NCBI GenBank assembly: GCA_036850595.1
Contig: CM072163.1
Span: 4,202,595-4,266,594, forward strand
Origin: Rhyacichthys aspro
Taxonomy: Eukaryota > Chordata > Actinopteri > Gobiiformes > Rhyacichthyidae
Reading direction: 5' to 3'
DNA: 64,000 nucleotides
Both the position numbers and the translations under genes were made by a program. The stretch's first letter is position 1. Each line of letters opens with the position of its first letter. Under the pieces are notes generated by a model, which made no database searches, had not been told where the DNA came from, and saw nothing but the letters and a program-made list of their open reading frames with translations. This document shows, one piece after another, positions 1 through 14,000 of this stretch.

Positions 1-625
1 AGGGCATAAAATAACCAATCCATACTGAACATATTTGGGGAACTTTCCATAAGAGGATCAAGAGTTGAATGTTAACTATTAAAAAAAAAAAATCACTCAG
101 GTGCTAAAATAAAATGAAAAACAACCTCTAGAGAATGAATAAGAGAGTGAATGGTTGTCTACCTGAGTACTAGGTGCAGGGAGAGGCTCTAGCTCCATAT
201 GATCACTAATGGAAATAAGCAGAAGATGAATGAATGAATGAACATTGTTGCAACCATTTTTTTTCTCAAACAAAGCTGGCTGTCTTCTTGTGATTAACAA
301 CCACATGCTAAGAAGTAATGTAGGGCTGTTCACTGCAAGGCTGCGTGATTTTACATAAGACATTAATGGAAAAAATAACCTCAAAACTGTTTTCAAATGT
401 GTTTCTATAATGATTTGCATGTTTATTCTTAGATTTGATTATAAAAAGACCAACCCATGGCACCAGCCAGAGACATTGCCTCATACTATTCCACTCGGAC
501 TTCACCCCATCTCTGCGTCAGAAAAAAAGAATCAGTTGTGACAAAACTGTGAGCGTCTCCCGATCTGTTGGCACACATCCAACAGTGTGTGTTTATGAGC
601 CAGAGTCACTAGTGTTAGGAGCTGT

Positions 626-652
626 TAATAAATAAATAAATAAATAAATAAA
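626..652. repeat. TAAA tetranucleotide microsatellite
   Basis: About six to seven uninterrupted TAAA units are visible. It is a simple repeat in otherwise ordinary AT-rich sequence. Confidence 0.9.
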
Positions 653-2139
653 GGCCTAATGTATGTGGATGTGAATTATACAACCTGAGTGTACATTTAT
701 GCAGCTGGTAACTGGTAATTACATACAAATCTGAAAATACAAATAATTAAGTTCAAGTTTGCAAATACTTTTGAGACTATTTTTACTTCTGAGACAATAA
801 CCAATGACCAGACAGTGGCTACCATCACACGACCGTTTCTGATCAGTACGTTAGTCGACTGTTCTGTTATTCCTTGAAGTGTATTCCCGAGTTGGAGACG
901 GTCCGGTTCAGCTGATGTTGTGAGGCTCACCTGGCCGAGCTTCACAGAAAGCAGCAGTTGTTTTGAGCACACAGCCATCACAGGTCGGCGACAGGACACT
1001 CTGCTCCCAAAGCTTCCCTGTGTCACTTTGAAGATAACGGCTGGAGGCAAAGCTAGACTGTAGTGTCCTCGACGTAGAGACGGCAGCCATTTATCTGACT
1101 CCATACACACACGCAAACCTTTTCTCATGGAGCTAACCATCAAATCTGAATTTCTCTTAAAAGAAGCGTGTGTCCCTTAGGCTTTTTTACCAGAGCCAGA
1201 CTGTGTCCAAAACTTCCAAAGTCAACAGGAGAGAAAGGAATATTTTGGGCTCAATAGCGGGAAGAAATAGATTTGTGAGGTCCACAAAACGACCTGTCAG
1301 AAAGTTTTTCGAGGTAGAGGACAAAGTGATTTAAAACATATCCCTGCTGCGAGCCTTAGGGGGGAATATGAGGAGAATGGGGTAAAGGAAGGATAACCGC
1401 AGGCATAGCCTTGAGAAATGGAGAGCCTTCAGTCAAATCAGCTGGTATTACTCTCCCACTGCCTTTTATAAGCACAAGGCTTCAGCGCCTGCCAGTAATG
1501 TGGGCTTATGATTTATCTTATCCTTGTGGAAAAGCATTGAAAAGGAGGGACTAGATGTTAACTTCTCCAGAATATGTTCAAAAATATGTCGTCTTTTTCA
1601 CGTTCACCTCATTTTCTGTTGACATCCTGTTTTAATAAATGGTATAAAGTCATCAGCGCGCTAATATCTTATTAAACATAATGCATAGAAAGTGGATGTG
1701 AAAGCTAGCGATGAGTGTGTGTTTATATTGCATGCGCGTCTTTAAATAATAACAAGGAGTAGGCTGCACGGAGTTGAAATTAAAATGCGCTACAGGGCTC
1801 CACGCTTTTCATCTCGACTTCTTATCATTCCCCGCTCACTCCTCGTGCAGCGTCTGTGTCATTTGCCAACACCAACCAAACTCCCTGTAGCACCAGAGCA
1901 CTGTCACTATAATCTGACAAAGTTCTGTATCTTGCTTGATTATGTACGTGTTAAAACGAAAATGACTTGTTTCGTTATTACCCTGATATAACCTCTTAAA
2001 AAATCCAATCAATCCAGTTTCTTAATTTGAAAATTTGATCTGAGAAGGTAATTTTGTTCATGCTGTTCCGTCTGTTCATTCTCCTTCAGGGATGGAAATA
2101 TTTATGTGGCAAATTTTGGTGTGTCAGTGGTAATAGCTT

Positions 2140-2192
2140 TTTTAATTTAACCTTTATTTAATCAAAAAAAGTCCCACTTTTTGAGTCCTGTG
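2140..2192 (+). repeat. Diverged fragment of a widespread vertebrate interspersed repeat
   Basis: The segment contains an AACCTTTATTTAA core followed by a run of A and AGTCCCAC. This resembles, with substitutions, a short repeat tail seen very often in fish genomes that reads ACCTTTATTTAACCAGG then AAAGTCCCA. The assignment rests on memory of that family. The fragment is about 50 bases and carries no coding sequence. Confidence 0.4.
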
Positions 2193-5100
2193 TGACCAAC
2201 AAAACTCTGAGGTGTTCCCATAAATAAACGACGGTGTGTGCAACGGCCATTGTTTCACTAAATTTCTTTAAATGTCACATTGTTAAAGGCTCCACTGCTT
2301 CTTCCAAAATCCAAGCCTGTAAAGGTCATTTTAACTTGCTTCTATTGTTTGGCATGTAGAAGCAATAAAGAAGTATTATGACAAGGAATGTGAATAAGAT
2401 TGCGTATTTGGATACCTTGGCTCCTGTCACTGTTTTTACTTCCCCACTTCATTTGAAAAACAAAAAAAAATAGCAATTTCAATAGCTTAAAACAGTAATT
2501 TCCTGAACATTTACTTCCACTTCCTACATATGAGTTCATTTTGTTTATAAGGTACTGTTAAAACCCACACGTTTACTGCTTTCTCTGATGTTAAACAGTT
2601 CATTTTTATCACATTGGCAACACCCCTCCCTCGCTAAGACTTTCCTAATTATAAATACTGACATAATTAACGTCACTGATGTAAGATTTCTCTCAAAATT
2701 ACTCAAAATGTACACTCAGGTCCAGTTTCTCACACATTTAGTTCATTCAAACCTGTCATTGAGGCTTGCCACATTAGAGACAATCACTCGGATTGTCATA
2801 TTTATGTCTGACGTGTACCTTTTGGAGTCGGTAGTGGTCAGGACCAATCAAAAGAGGCATAAGGAAGGATTAGTGAGAAATAGCAATGACACTGGGTCTT
2901 TGCTGGACATGCATAAGGTCAGGTAAGATTAATATTTATATTCCAAAAAGCAGATGCCATTAAAAAACAAGAACACTCGGCTAATGTTTATTCCATGACC
3001 AAGGTACTGTTCAATCAATAGCACACACAGCACAAGATTAAGTTTTAGAGAATGAATTCCCCTAAAAGGACAATAAAGTAAAAGTTAATATGCTCCCTTG
3101 TAGTCTCCATCTTTCTGCTTCTGAATCCATTTACTCATTGTTTACATTTGTGTCGATAAATAAGATTACCGTCTCCAGAGAGATTGTAGCGATGGTTAAA
3201 TGCTCTGACAGTTTGGTGCATGTCTCAGAAAAGCTGTAAACAAATCTCAACATCAGTGACTGCTCTCAAATAATGGGCTGTAACTTCCTAGCTCCATCCG
3301 TTTTCGCTCCACCATATGGCTCTCCCTAATGAGCCTCGCACATGTACCTCCTTCCTTTTTTGCTCCTCCAAAAAGAAAAAGAAAAAGTGGTTCCTTCTTA
3401 TGTGTAGCCGCCAACAGCCCCTCTACGGCTGCACATCTAGAGCCTCTCGTCCCCGCTCGGCGAATTAGTGTCAAATGAAGTATGCTAATGAGTTTAACTT
3501 TATCAGCCTGCCATTGGAAACATTGTGAGATAATGAGTGGCGCGCTACTGCGTATTTTACACTCTTCACTCGCACTGTCTGATTTTGGTCAGAAAGGCTT
3601 GAATTAGGAAAAGCAGTTTGGGTATTTGTGTTCACTAAAAGATGCAATAATCTCAAAAGCATTCAAGAGATGTGGCCCTTTTCCTGTTTGTCACTTGACT
3701 GGCAGGTTTTGTGAGAGAAGTGTGTAGTAAAGATACAGAACGGTCGAACTATTGTATTTTCTAAACATTAAATCTGTTGATGGACCAGATTAAATACCGT
3801 TGTCCTTCTCAACTTTTGTACCTGACGTGAATTGAATTAATCAGCCCCAATCGCCCTGCACTGACCTATTAGATAAATGCAATCAGTTTAATTTCTTTAT
3901 TTGAAAATGTAATTATGAGTGGTAATTTTGTTTAGGCCAATGCTGTTCACAGTTTCTTATTGTTCTTATTGAGCTGAACTGGGATAAATGTTTCCAAACC
4001 GATGTTCTGCTCTTAGCTTTTCCTAGAAGTTGGCCTGTTCGTTAAACCTTTGAAGAACTCAGACAGACAGGGTTTGGATAATTCAATAACGAAATAAGTG
4101 TCTAAGTTGAACAAAAATACACAAGTGTGAGAGTCTCACTTATCCTCTTTGATTTTAAGTTGTCTGTTCATATAAATATCTGCAAACTTTCAATGGTCAC
4201 TTCTTAAATAAATTCTTTTTAAGCTTTAAAAATTGCCCGACTAAATGTTTCAGATGGTTTTCTGTTGTATGGGGGGATAAAATAGTAACACAGTGACCCT
4301 ATAAAAGGAATAAAACTCCTAGAAATAATAGGGTTTGGAACAATTACACCACTGTTACTGTTGTCATTGTAAATTTTGGTGTTTGAATTCAAAAGTGTGA
4401 TTCATCAATGCACAAAAACAAGTCAGAAGAACAATGTTTGGTTTTGGTTGGTTTTATTTGGTAATTTATTGGGATAAATGTGCCAGAATGTAGAAATATA
4501 ATACGGGTAACATAAAATAGGACACGGATAACAATGAAGAGACAGCAAAATAAAAATGTGAATAAACATAACCCAAAACTAGAGTTGAGTGGCCTTAAAG
4601 ATACAGACGCTAAAACAACGCCTTAGAGACACAGTGTTTCAAGAAGCTCCAAAATGGACAATGAAGAAAAAATGATCTTGAAACATGTCATTTCACAAAT
4701 ACATGGAAACAATATTGACATTTGAAGAAAACTACAGTCTGAACTAAAGTCAGTACAGTAGTTCATTCATATTCAAACACAGCATCATAAAGCTCCTCTC
4801 TGTCCTCGAAGGGCCTCTAGATACATGCTTTTACGAGTGTCAGACTTTCTTGTAACTGAGTGCCGTACATATCGCTCTTTAAATCAGGAGCCACTGTGAA
4901 AACTCTGGTATGAAGACAGAGCAGCGTTTGTCCTGTGACCGTGCAGCCGCCGAGAGGAATCGTACAAACTGAGCAGCGTTTGTGCAAAGAAGGAAGCGCA
5001 TTTGAGTCTGATTGCTGTAAAAGAAAATGATATTATACAGCTCAGTGTCTGTTAGTCTGTCTCTGTTCTATTATATACACTACAGTCCCAGGGCATTTCA

Positions 5101-7787
5101 CTGCGTATTATATACAATATTCATGCGTTCTGTGTTCTCAGGGTTGTACTTTAGTTGGACCAAGATATAAAGTTAGTCCTAAGGGGTGTGCCGAAAAGGT
5201 CACAAGGTCATCATCAATCAAAGGCTGTATTCATTTGGGAGCTTGAGTCTAATCAGAGAATTTCATGCTCCTCTACTCATTAGCATCCCGGCGTTGACAT
5301 TTTGGCCCGAGGGCGGAGCGGGAACGGGGCTAATGGGATCTAAAGCAGAAAGGGTTGGTGCTCTGGGGAGCTTTGAGGTGTTTGCTTGGGTTTGATGGTA
5401 ATGCAAACAGGTGAAAGATTTGACACGGCGGTCGTTAGGCTGCGTTCATAATGACGGCTGCAGAAAACCATAAGGCACTGGGTCCATTTTGAAATTGTAA
5501 TGGCTGTAGTATTTGTTCAAGGTGACATCTATTTACAAGTAGATGGAGTTGCACCTGAAGGCAATGTTGAATCTATTGCAAAGCAAAAAATATAACAGGA
5601 ATGGTGTATATCAGACTGTCATGGTGCAACTGACTTGGGTTTACTGTGTATTTTATATCTCATTGTCCTATTATGTAGCTGTATGAATGCAGTCAGGGTT
5701 TACATTTTGCCTTAATGCAACCTGATTGTGGATTATTAATTATTCATAATTGATGGTATCATTACACCCATACCAAACAGTAACATTAAGACATATTTGT
5801 ACGGATGCATACACCAAACATTTTGTCATTATGTGTTGAAATGTAAGTAAAGATGGATAGAACTGTATCGAGACGCAGAACTGAAGCTCTTCTGGGTTGT
5901 TTTTTTTGTTTGCAGTGGTTATAACTAAACAAGAGTAGTATGTAGTGATACGTGGTATAAACTGTTTTGGAGCAAACTGTGGACCTATACAAAGCAAAGA
6001 TGTTGAATACAGCCACCTTCCAAAACAAATATTATTTAAATATATTATAGTAAATCATTAGTTTAGGTTTTGTTTAGAAAACGCTTAGAACTTTTTGCAC
6101 AGTATGAGTTCATGTTGCAGTAGGATGAAGTAACATAATGAAAGTCTGTCTGGTACCTAGCACAATATCACATAACTGTTGACTTTGGACAAAGCAAGTA
6201 TAGTACCTTGATGCAAAAGCCCATGGCACATCTGAACGAGTCATTTCTGGCCTGAGTTCAGCGTAATGTAAAACCATCTCTTTTGTTTTCTGTTGCTATT
6301 TATATGAAACACAGCATCCATTCACCCTGTTCCCCCGTAATCACAGCCTATTTTAAGGCTACTTTGTTTGTCTACTATCCTTGTTTGGTCTGTGGGACTT
6401 TCCCCTGAAGGTTGCGTTCAATTTCACAGTGTTTTCCATTATGCCATGAATCAGCTAAGACAAATTCAGATAAATGGTTTGGTGGGAGAAGACCACATTT
6501 TATGATACAGCTTTGTGCCAAACTCCAAAATAACACAGTCACCCTTGAACATACTATAATCCGGGTCAGAGGATGGAGCTGAGCGTCTTGTGACCGCTGT
6601 ACTGCATTAGATGTGTTTTCCCAGCGTTCGTCGGCGCGTCGACGCAGGAAGTCAGCAGGAGACTGACTCGAGCCCAATTGGACACGACTCACAAATTATA
6701 CACTCGCCGGGGAGTCTGCGTGTTAACAGCGCACAGCAGCCCTGTATCTGCGTGGCCTGAAACACTGGGCCCAGTATCCATGAGCCCACACGGCAGGGGA
6801 AGAGAGCGGCCAGACATGAATGTCACTGCATGAAAGAGACGAGTGTTAAAAGCAAAGCCGAGGGAAAGCCTCCCTGCCATTCAGCCTGTTTAGAGAAACG
6901 GCAAGGAAATATTCAGATTATTAAAGCCTTTTGAAGTTGTGTTGAGTTGACCTGCCCCTGCAGTGAGATAAGTGTAGTTTTCCTGGGGCTGCCTCCACTT
7001 CCTTCATGTCAATGAATATGAAATGTCAGACCTTCAAATGCCTTTCTGCTGTGACCTTAACCAAGCAGTTTAACTCTATTCAGAGATTTAGGTCTTGTCA
7101 ATATTATGTCAATATATTCTTCCCTTTCTTGAGGAATTTGTTTTTAGTGAAAGAAAAGTCCTGCTATGAGCTGAACTTTTCAGTATCTGTGTTCACACTG
7201 ATACAGTTCTATCTTGATTACTGTGTGTTAACCACATGTAGTTTCAGTGTCAGGTTGGACTGAGTCACATGTGAAACTCTGAAAACAGTACATTTTTCTT
7301 CTACATTTTACAGTTCAGGTTCAGTTTGGCCCAATTAAAAGCAGGAACTAATAAAAACATTAAATAATATCTCCCAGTGCTATGCTATCTCTAAAGCCAA
7401 CAAAAAAAATACATATGAACAATGTGCAGGTTTGACTTTTAGAACATTTTTAAAGGAGTTTTGACTCTGTTACAAGATGCAAGCCATTTGCCAAATGTTT
7501 CACAAAAACATTTTCTTTGTAGAATAATTGATAATATTGCCCTCCTCAGAAAATACAAAACATAAAATTATTTCCCCAAAACAAATGCTTTATTTTTGGA
7601 ACACAGATGCTTCTGAAAATGATACAGACTGGCAACTGTAAAAGCTGCAATGGAGTAAAAAGTTTAAAGACTCCTGTTGATTGAGTTGCACAATTTCCTG
7701 TTTTTCAGTCAATTGCCAGTTAAGTGCAGCTATTGTGAAAATGGACGTTAAACAAGTCCAAATGTTAAACTCAGCCGTGGCTTTGAG

Positions 7788-8075
7788 TTGCCTTTTTGGA
7801 TCACCATGACTTCACCTACCCACTCTGCACCAGCAGCCCCTGCCCCCTGCATGGCTCCTACATCTGCACCAGGACCAGTGCAGGAGCAGGGCTTTATCGA
7901 GGCAGTGCAGGACTCTGCTACTGGCTGCAACAACACAGACCCACTGCTGGAGCTGCTTGGCTCTGTTGCACAAACCAATTTCTCTCCAAAAAACAGCCCA
8001 CCACTTCCCCCCAGTCCATCCCTTCCTCCACCACTGAATGTATGCCTCATGTCTGCTTTATTTAAATGCAAATAG
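7788..8075 (+). other. Locally GC-rich open stretch of uncertain coding status
   Basis: An ATG-led frame of 95 codons is open here, rich in Ser, Pro and Ala at the start and with a Pro/Ser-rich end. Other frames on both strands are also open for 89-146 codons, which indicates stop-poor composition and is not proof of coding. No known domain is recognised. The base composition is clearly richer in C than the flanking sequence. It could be a decayed retrocopy fragment, an unannotated exon or a conserved non-coding element. There is no convincing splice acceptor directly upstream. Confidence 0.15.
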
Positions 8076-11000
8076 AGGAGAAATGAAGAAAAAATGTCAT
8101 AAGTGAACACTGACAAACCCTCGCAGACATCAGCTCCATTGTTAATTCTGTTTTTTCCCGAGCAACACATCCACAGTAAATAATGCATGCTGCAGCAACC
8201 TAGTACTGCTCCATCTCACTCAAAATTTGAGCTTCTTAATATTAATTATGTGTGATTTCTTTTTTATATTTTTCAAAACCACATACAGTCATGGGATTCA
8301 GCTTAAAAACTGTTCATATTCTATAAGCTTTAAACTGCTGTCAAACACTCGCTCTGGCCAGAAAGGTTTGTGTATTTCATATGGACTTTAAATAAATATA
8401 ATAATTTAATCATTTTGAGCTAGCCCAAAACAACAAGATGATGCTAATGAGCCTGGTCAGAACAGAGCTTAGTGGAACACAAGACTTTCCCCAAAGACTA
8501 ACATGGCAATGGATGCATCTTTGACTCTTGCTTGGTCCTAATCTGTCAACAAACTGGATAAAACTGAAAAAGATTGAAGATAAAAGATACTTATGTGCAT
8601 GCCCCGTCTTCCAAAGTAACGTTGTGGAGTATTTGCTGAGGGAGTGGTCTTTAAAGAGGAGTTATTCTGACTATTTAATGTCATGTTCATGTTTTATTAA
8701 ACTTGCTCGAGTCAATGTACTGGCAAAATAAATGCAACTAGTTACAACCCTCGTCTTTTCATGGTTATCTTTAATCCAAATTGTTGGAGTAAAGTTTCTT
8801 AGTCTAACTTTAACATACATTTAGGACACAACTTTAACGTCAACTTTAAAACCGAACCTCAGCTTGGGAGAATTTTGTGCCTCTATGGTAAACACTTTAA
8901 TTAGGAAAAATTGCAGTGTGGGGGGAACACACACAGAGTCCCAGACACACAGCTTCTCCTTTCTGTAGACTGTCACATTGATCTCAAACAGGCCGTTCAC
9001 TCGTTTCCATCTTTTCCATCAGCGCTGCTCCTGGTTAACTGTGGTCTGTCTGTGGAGTCTCTGGGGCCAGAGGTTTCTTGGCAAAGCCTTCCTTCGGCTG
9101 AATCTCAATGGGCTCAACACAAACCGGCACCTCCCTGCAGCCCTCTCCGTGTCTTCCCATGCCCCCGCCAGTCTCCGCTCTAATGGGTTCACTCTCCCAT
9201 ACAATCCTTTCACTGCTCAATGCTCTGAATATCCCTTTTGGTGCTTTTCTCTCGGACAGCCGCCCCCCGTCTCCTCCGCCCCTCTCTCTATCCCTTTAGG
9301 AGTGTGTCCGTGGGTTTTAGAAAAAGGGGGACTGATGTGTTTCTCAGCGGCTGTTCTTGTCTGAGGCAGTGTGGGCCATCCCTCTCCCATGGGGATCATG
9401 ACATGTTGGACTTTGTCTCTGGGAGTTTCACACTGAGCCCTTTTGCCCTTGGTTCAATAACACTCTCATTTTATACCTGAAAGCTGGTAAAACTCACTCT
9501 ATGTCAAACAATAATAATAACTTTATCCATTATTATGTGTAGAACTTGTTACAGTCAGCGCATTGTTCATTGTTTAGCAAGTGAATGCTACAAGAAACAT
9601 GCATAATATCAGATTATACAGACATCCTTAAAGTTTTACACAATCTCTTTATCATTAAATATTTGTGGAAAAATCTTTAAAGGAGTGGCTGCATTAGACA
9701 AACACAAACAAATACAAATTATTATTATTTTTTGTTTATTGTTTACAAGAAAAACTAACAAAACTAGATTCTTGACAGTCAGTTCTCAAAAAGTACTGCC
9801 AAATATGATTACTTCCAGATGGGCAGTTATTTTTGGGGATTTTTGTGCCGACTCCACATCTTTATTCCTTTTTAGAGCATGTGAACAGCTCTGGGATAAC
9901 ATACTGTTGTCTATGAATAAAACCAGTGGAAATAGGTATGATGCTATGTGTTTTAGTTCATAAATGCTTCTGTTGAGCTTTAAATGTTTGTTTTTTCAAG
10001 ACAAATGCAAAGAGTGTAATGTTTACACTGAATTCATAATTTTGACGATATTTGGTTCAACTTCATACTTCAATATCGTACTGAATGTGCCTTTATGATG
10101 GTTTTAAATAGACGCTGAATAGACGTGTTTTGTTCCAGGAAACAGAAACCAACAACAAACAAACTATCAGAACAGTTTTTACCTGCTAGACATCCTGTAA
10201 ACTTTAACCAACCTTGTTCATTTATGCCACTTGTGTCTACTTTTGGGAAAACTATACAACATTTTGTATATTTATCAAGTAGCGCAGGGGAAAGAGCTTT
10301 TTCTCTTTGCTATTCCTCTGCTTAATGTATGCGTACGGCTGGGTGAGATGGTTGAACGCAGCGTGGTGAGCTGCAGAAAAGAGACGGTGGATTGCAAGGA
10401 AGCTGTTGCATTATTCATCATGTTGGATAAGGTTTAATTAAAAGTGCTGCTTGGCATTGTGCGAGGAATGAATGTGTGTTTTGCCTCGCCTGTCGCTGCC
10501 TCATTCACGTTCGCCATGCTCGACTTATCAAAGCCGCCCGTTGCCCCTCCCCTTTGCCAGTGTAAGTTAGCATAATGCCGCAGCCCAAACCTTGTGATTA
10601 CTGGGAGCTTCAGTGCGGCCGCTGCCAGCGCTCACTCAGCTCTGCAAAGACTTCCAGTGGCACACAGCACTCAACTTGAAGGAAGTGTTATTAAGAAGAT
10701 GCAGAGGGGGTTTGCCCTCTTTTTGAGCCTGTTTGAATCTAAAAGTGATACTATTTGCCGCCAAAGAGCATCTAACATGTTTTTTTTCACACTGCAGAAA
10801 AGCGTGTGAATCCCTTAATACCTAATACTGTGCTTAGGAAGCCTACTCATCCTTCAGTATTAGTTGGTCTATTCATACTTTCTCAACACAAGAATATTGC
10901 TTTCATGCCCTATTAGCTCTAAAACTGTAAGTAGAAATCCAGATTATTCGCATCCATTAGCAGAGTTTTAAGTTGACAAGTCGTCACAGGGGTTAAGGGA

Positions 11001-14000
11001 ATCAGTTCTTCCCATTTTTAACATGTCTGTGACTGGAGGACAAACCCTCCCTGAGACGACATAGCTAGTGATGCTAATACTCTTACCTGTGTCGAAGAGA
11101 AACTTTGAAAAATAAATCTGAAGCTAGTCACTAATCCTTCAGGTTATTGAGCCCGATACAGGTCAGTGTGGATGTGATACTGACAAACTGACCAACTAAA
11201 ATGTGATATAGTGAACAAACAAAGGCAATAGGGCTATATAATTGTAAAAACATTGATTTTCGGAGTCAGTCAGAAACCAATGCAACCAGAATTTGAAGCA
11301 TTTGTTAAAGTTATATGCATTAATATTCAGGTGTACATAAATTAATGGCAATGCAATAGTCTAAATGTCTAAACAGCCATGGTATGAAAAAAAAACTAAA
11401 CAGCAGCAAAATTGTCAACAGTAATTAGGGTTTATATTGTCCAACAGTGGAATACCATTGTCTCCTAAAGCAAAGTGAACCTTAAACGAGCTTTAGCAGA
11501 ATTGCCAGCCCAGAAGCTCCATGAGGACAGGTGTATGGAAATGTTCTGAGTAAAGACCTTCTCATTTAAAGTCAGGAAAGTTAGCTTAATCCTCTGATAT
11601 TGTGTTAGGATGCACAGCATGAGGTGTGCGTTAGAAGCGAGCTATAGAAGAGTGGAAACAAAAGGCTGCCAACTCAGTCAAAGCTGGAGCTGTGCGAGGC
11701 CCGGAGGAAACCCAGCGAACACACTCCTCTTCCACACACACCGGCTCGAACAAAGGGAAACAGGAGGTATAGATTGACTCATCGTGGTGGGAGTACGGCG
11801 CAGTGATTTCACGCCTGGTTGTTGGCTAACAAGGCCCAGCGCTCTCTGCACTGCAGGGCCTGTTATTATGTGTGTGGATGTCTTTGAGGAGCTGTGTGGA
11901 CACAATTTAGTATTTCTATACACATATGAGGACATTTGACTTAGAACAACACAAAGTTTGTATTCGGGTCAGTAATGTTACACTTAGAGTTAAAGTTTTG
12001 TGAATGAGATTTATGGTTAGACATTTACATGAGAACTGAATTTTTTGTATAGTCTGACTTTGGTTGCAGTTCTTTTAAACAAGAGAAGTTGTACTTTCTT
12101 GATCTAGATTTTTGTCTATTCTGCTCAAAATATGACATAGTAACATGCCTAAAACATATAAAACTCACTGTGAACTCTGTTGTTGCTAATGCTAAGAAGT
12201 CATTGCGAAGATCTTAACACTGGTGTTTTCTGGAGCAGCAGTGATAGATCTATACATGTTTTACTAATAATATATGATCAGAAAACGACTTTGTTAGGCG
12301 CAAAACACAATATTTTGCCACTGTTGTTTTACTTTTGTGGGTCGCCAGCAAAGAAAAGCTGTCTCAGACCCAACATCGAAGTCATTGTTTTCACTGTGGA
12401 GACTGTATTTGCATTTTACACGACAATGAATAGCATGAAAACCTTGCTTGTTGTTGTCAAAAGTTTGTATTTTCGTGGAATGAGAACACCATCCTTGTGT
12501 GAACATCCTTGTTTAAACAAATGGCCAAAATGCAACAGAATCTTATGTTTTCAGTGAAACAAGCTGTTAACCACCTCAAACTTTTACTATTTCCTATCAT
12601 TTACACAAACTTCTTTTAGAAATACAACTACAAAGATTATAATGTGTACATATCAATAAATCTGTGCATCAGGAGCTGTGTAACTGTTTCCATGGTGACA
12701 GACCCAAAGCCTAAACTGCGAGAGAGATATAGGAGCCATAATGAAGGGTAGAAGAAGATGGGCTGGATCCCAGGGAGGTCCAGTCCCCTCCTTCAGCTGT
12801 GCTCTCTGTCCCAGCGCTGCCCGGGCCCTGTTTGGCAGCTTATTAACCCTTAACGGTGTTTACCCAGGCGCAGCCATACATCTCTTCTCAGCAGGACGTC
12901 CCATTTCTCTCACATCCAGGAAAATCCCAGCAGCTGATTAGCTCCACAAAGCCACACTTTTTTGCCGTCCACAGTAATCTGATTATGTCGTTATGTTATT
13001 ATTCAGTTTATTTGTTTAGGTGATGTCCTGATCCCAACACGGCATAGTTCAAATTTTTCACATGCTGTTCTCAACTTGTTTTAATTCAGAGCAGCCTTGG
13101 CTTCGGTACTTTCACACCTCACTTAAAATCAATGCTCCAACTTTCACCTTGTTATTATTCTTAGCGTGTGCAGCGTGAGGGTTATGTAAGGCTAAAAAGT
13201 CCAAGTATTAACCCCAGAAACGTCTCACCATGATAGCAGGTATTGGACTGTATTATTCATAATCTTGTCAGATAATCGCATTGGCCTGACCTACTTTTGT
13301 TATGATGGATATAATGCAGTTTGATTGATTTTACACAGCACAGAAAGCCTGGTCTTGAAATCTACGCTCACATTTTCTACACATGTATCATAGAGAATAT
13401 ACAACAGGAGTCTTCCTTATACTTGAACTCTTTAACTTTGCTTTGTTTTTATAAATTAATGGTGTGAGCAGGCCATTCTCAACAGATTATCTGGCAACAA
13501 ACCACAAAAATGAGCATTATATCAAGTGTTCCCATGGATGCAACTAAAGCCATCACGTTGTTTAAGTCCAGGTACCATCCCAGACCACTGGAACAAAAGT
13601 CGAGGGGTTTCCGAAGTAGAATTTTAGGGGATACTTCTTTGGGATGCTTTTGACAGCTGACACTGACTCAAAGTGTACACTACAGTTCCAGTGAAGACGA
13701 GGCTTAAGACGCAATACACTGTGTCTTAAGAAGTGAGAAAATGAAAACACATTTTTTTTAAAGTAAAGGAGACGCAGTAGGTTTTCTTCCAAATTATGCT
13801 AATTTTTGTAGGTCACAGACATGTCCAGCTGTGTGCTCGAGGTATAACATAAGCCCATTAAGCAGAATTTAGCTAATAAATTCAGTGCATAACCTTTAAT
13901 ATGTTTGAATATTAGCTGGTGTTGAGCAGATCGTGGGCTCAGTGCTGGCCTTCACAGAGCATTATCAGTGGAAGCCTGTAGTGTACAGTATGAGGCTGCT

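Noticed and set aside
697..1143. 148-codon open frame on the minus strand
   Set aside because: No recognisable domain, no sign of a promoter or splice structure, and hydrophobic stretches that fit random AT-rich translation.
8978..9364. 128-codon open frame with overlapping frames on both strands
   Set aside because: Frames are open in several phases at once because the patch is C-rich and stop-poor; no conserved motif is visible.
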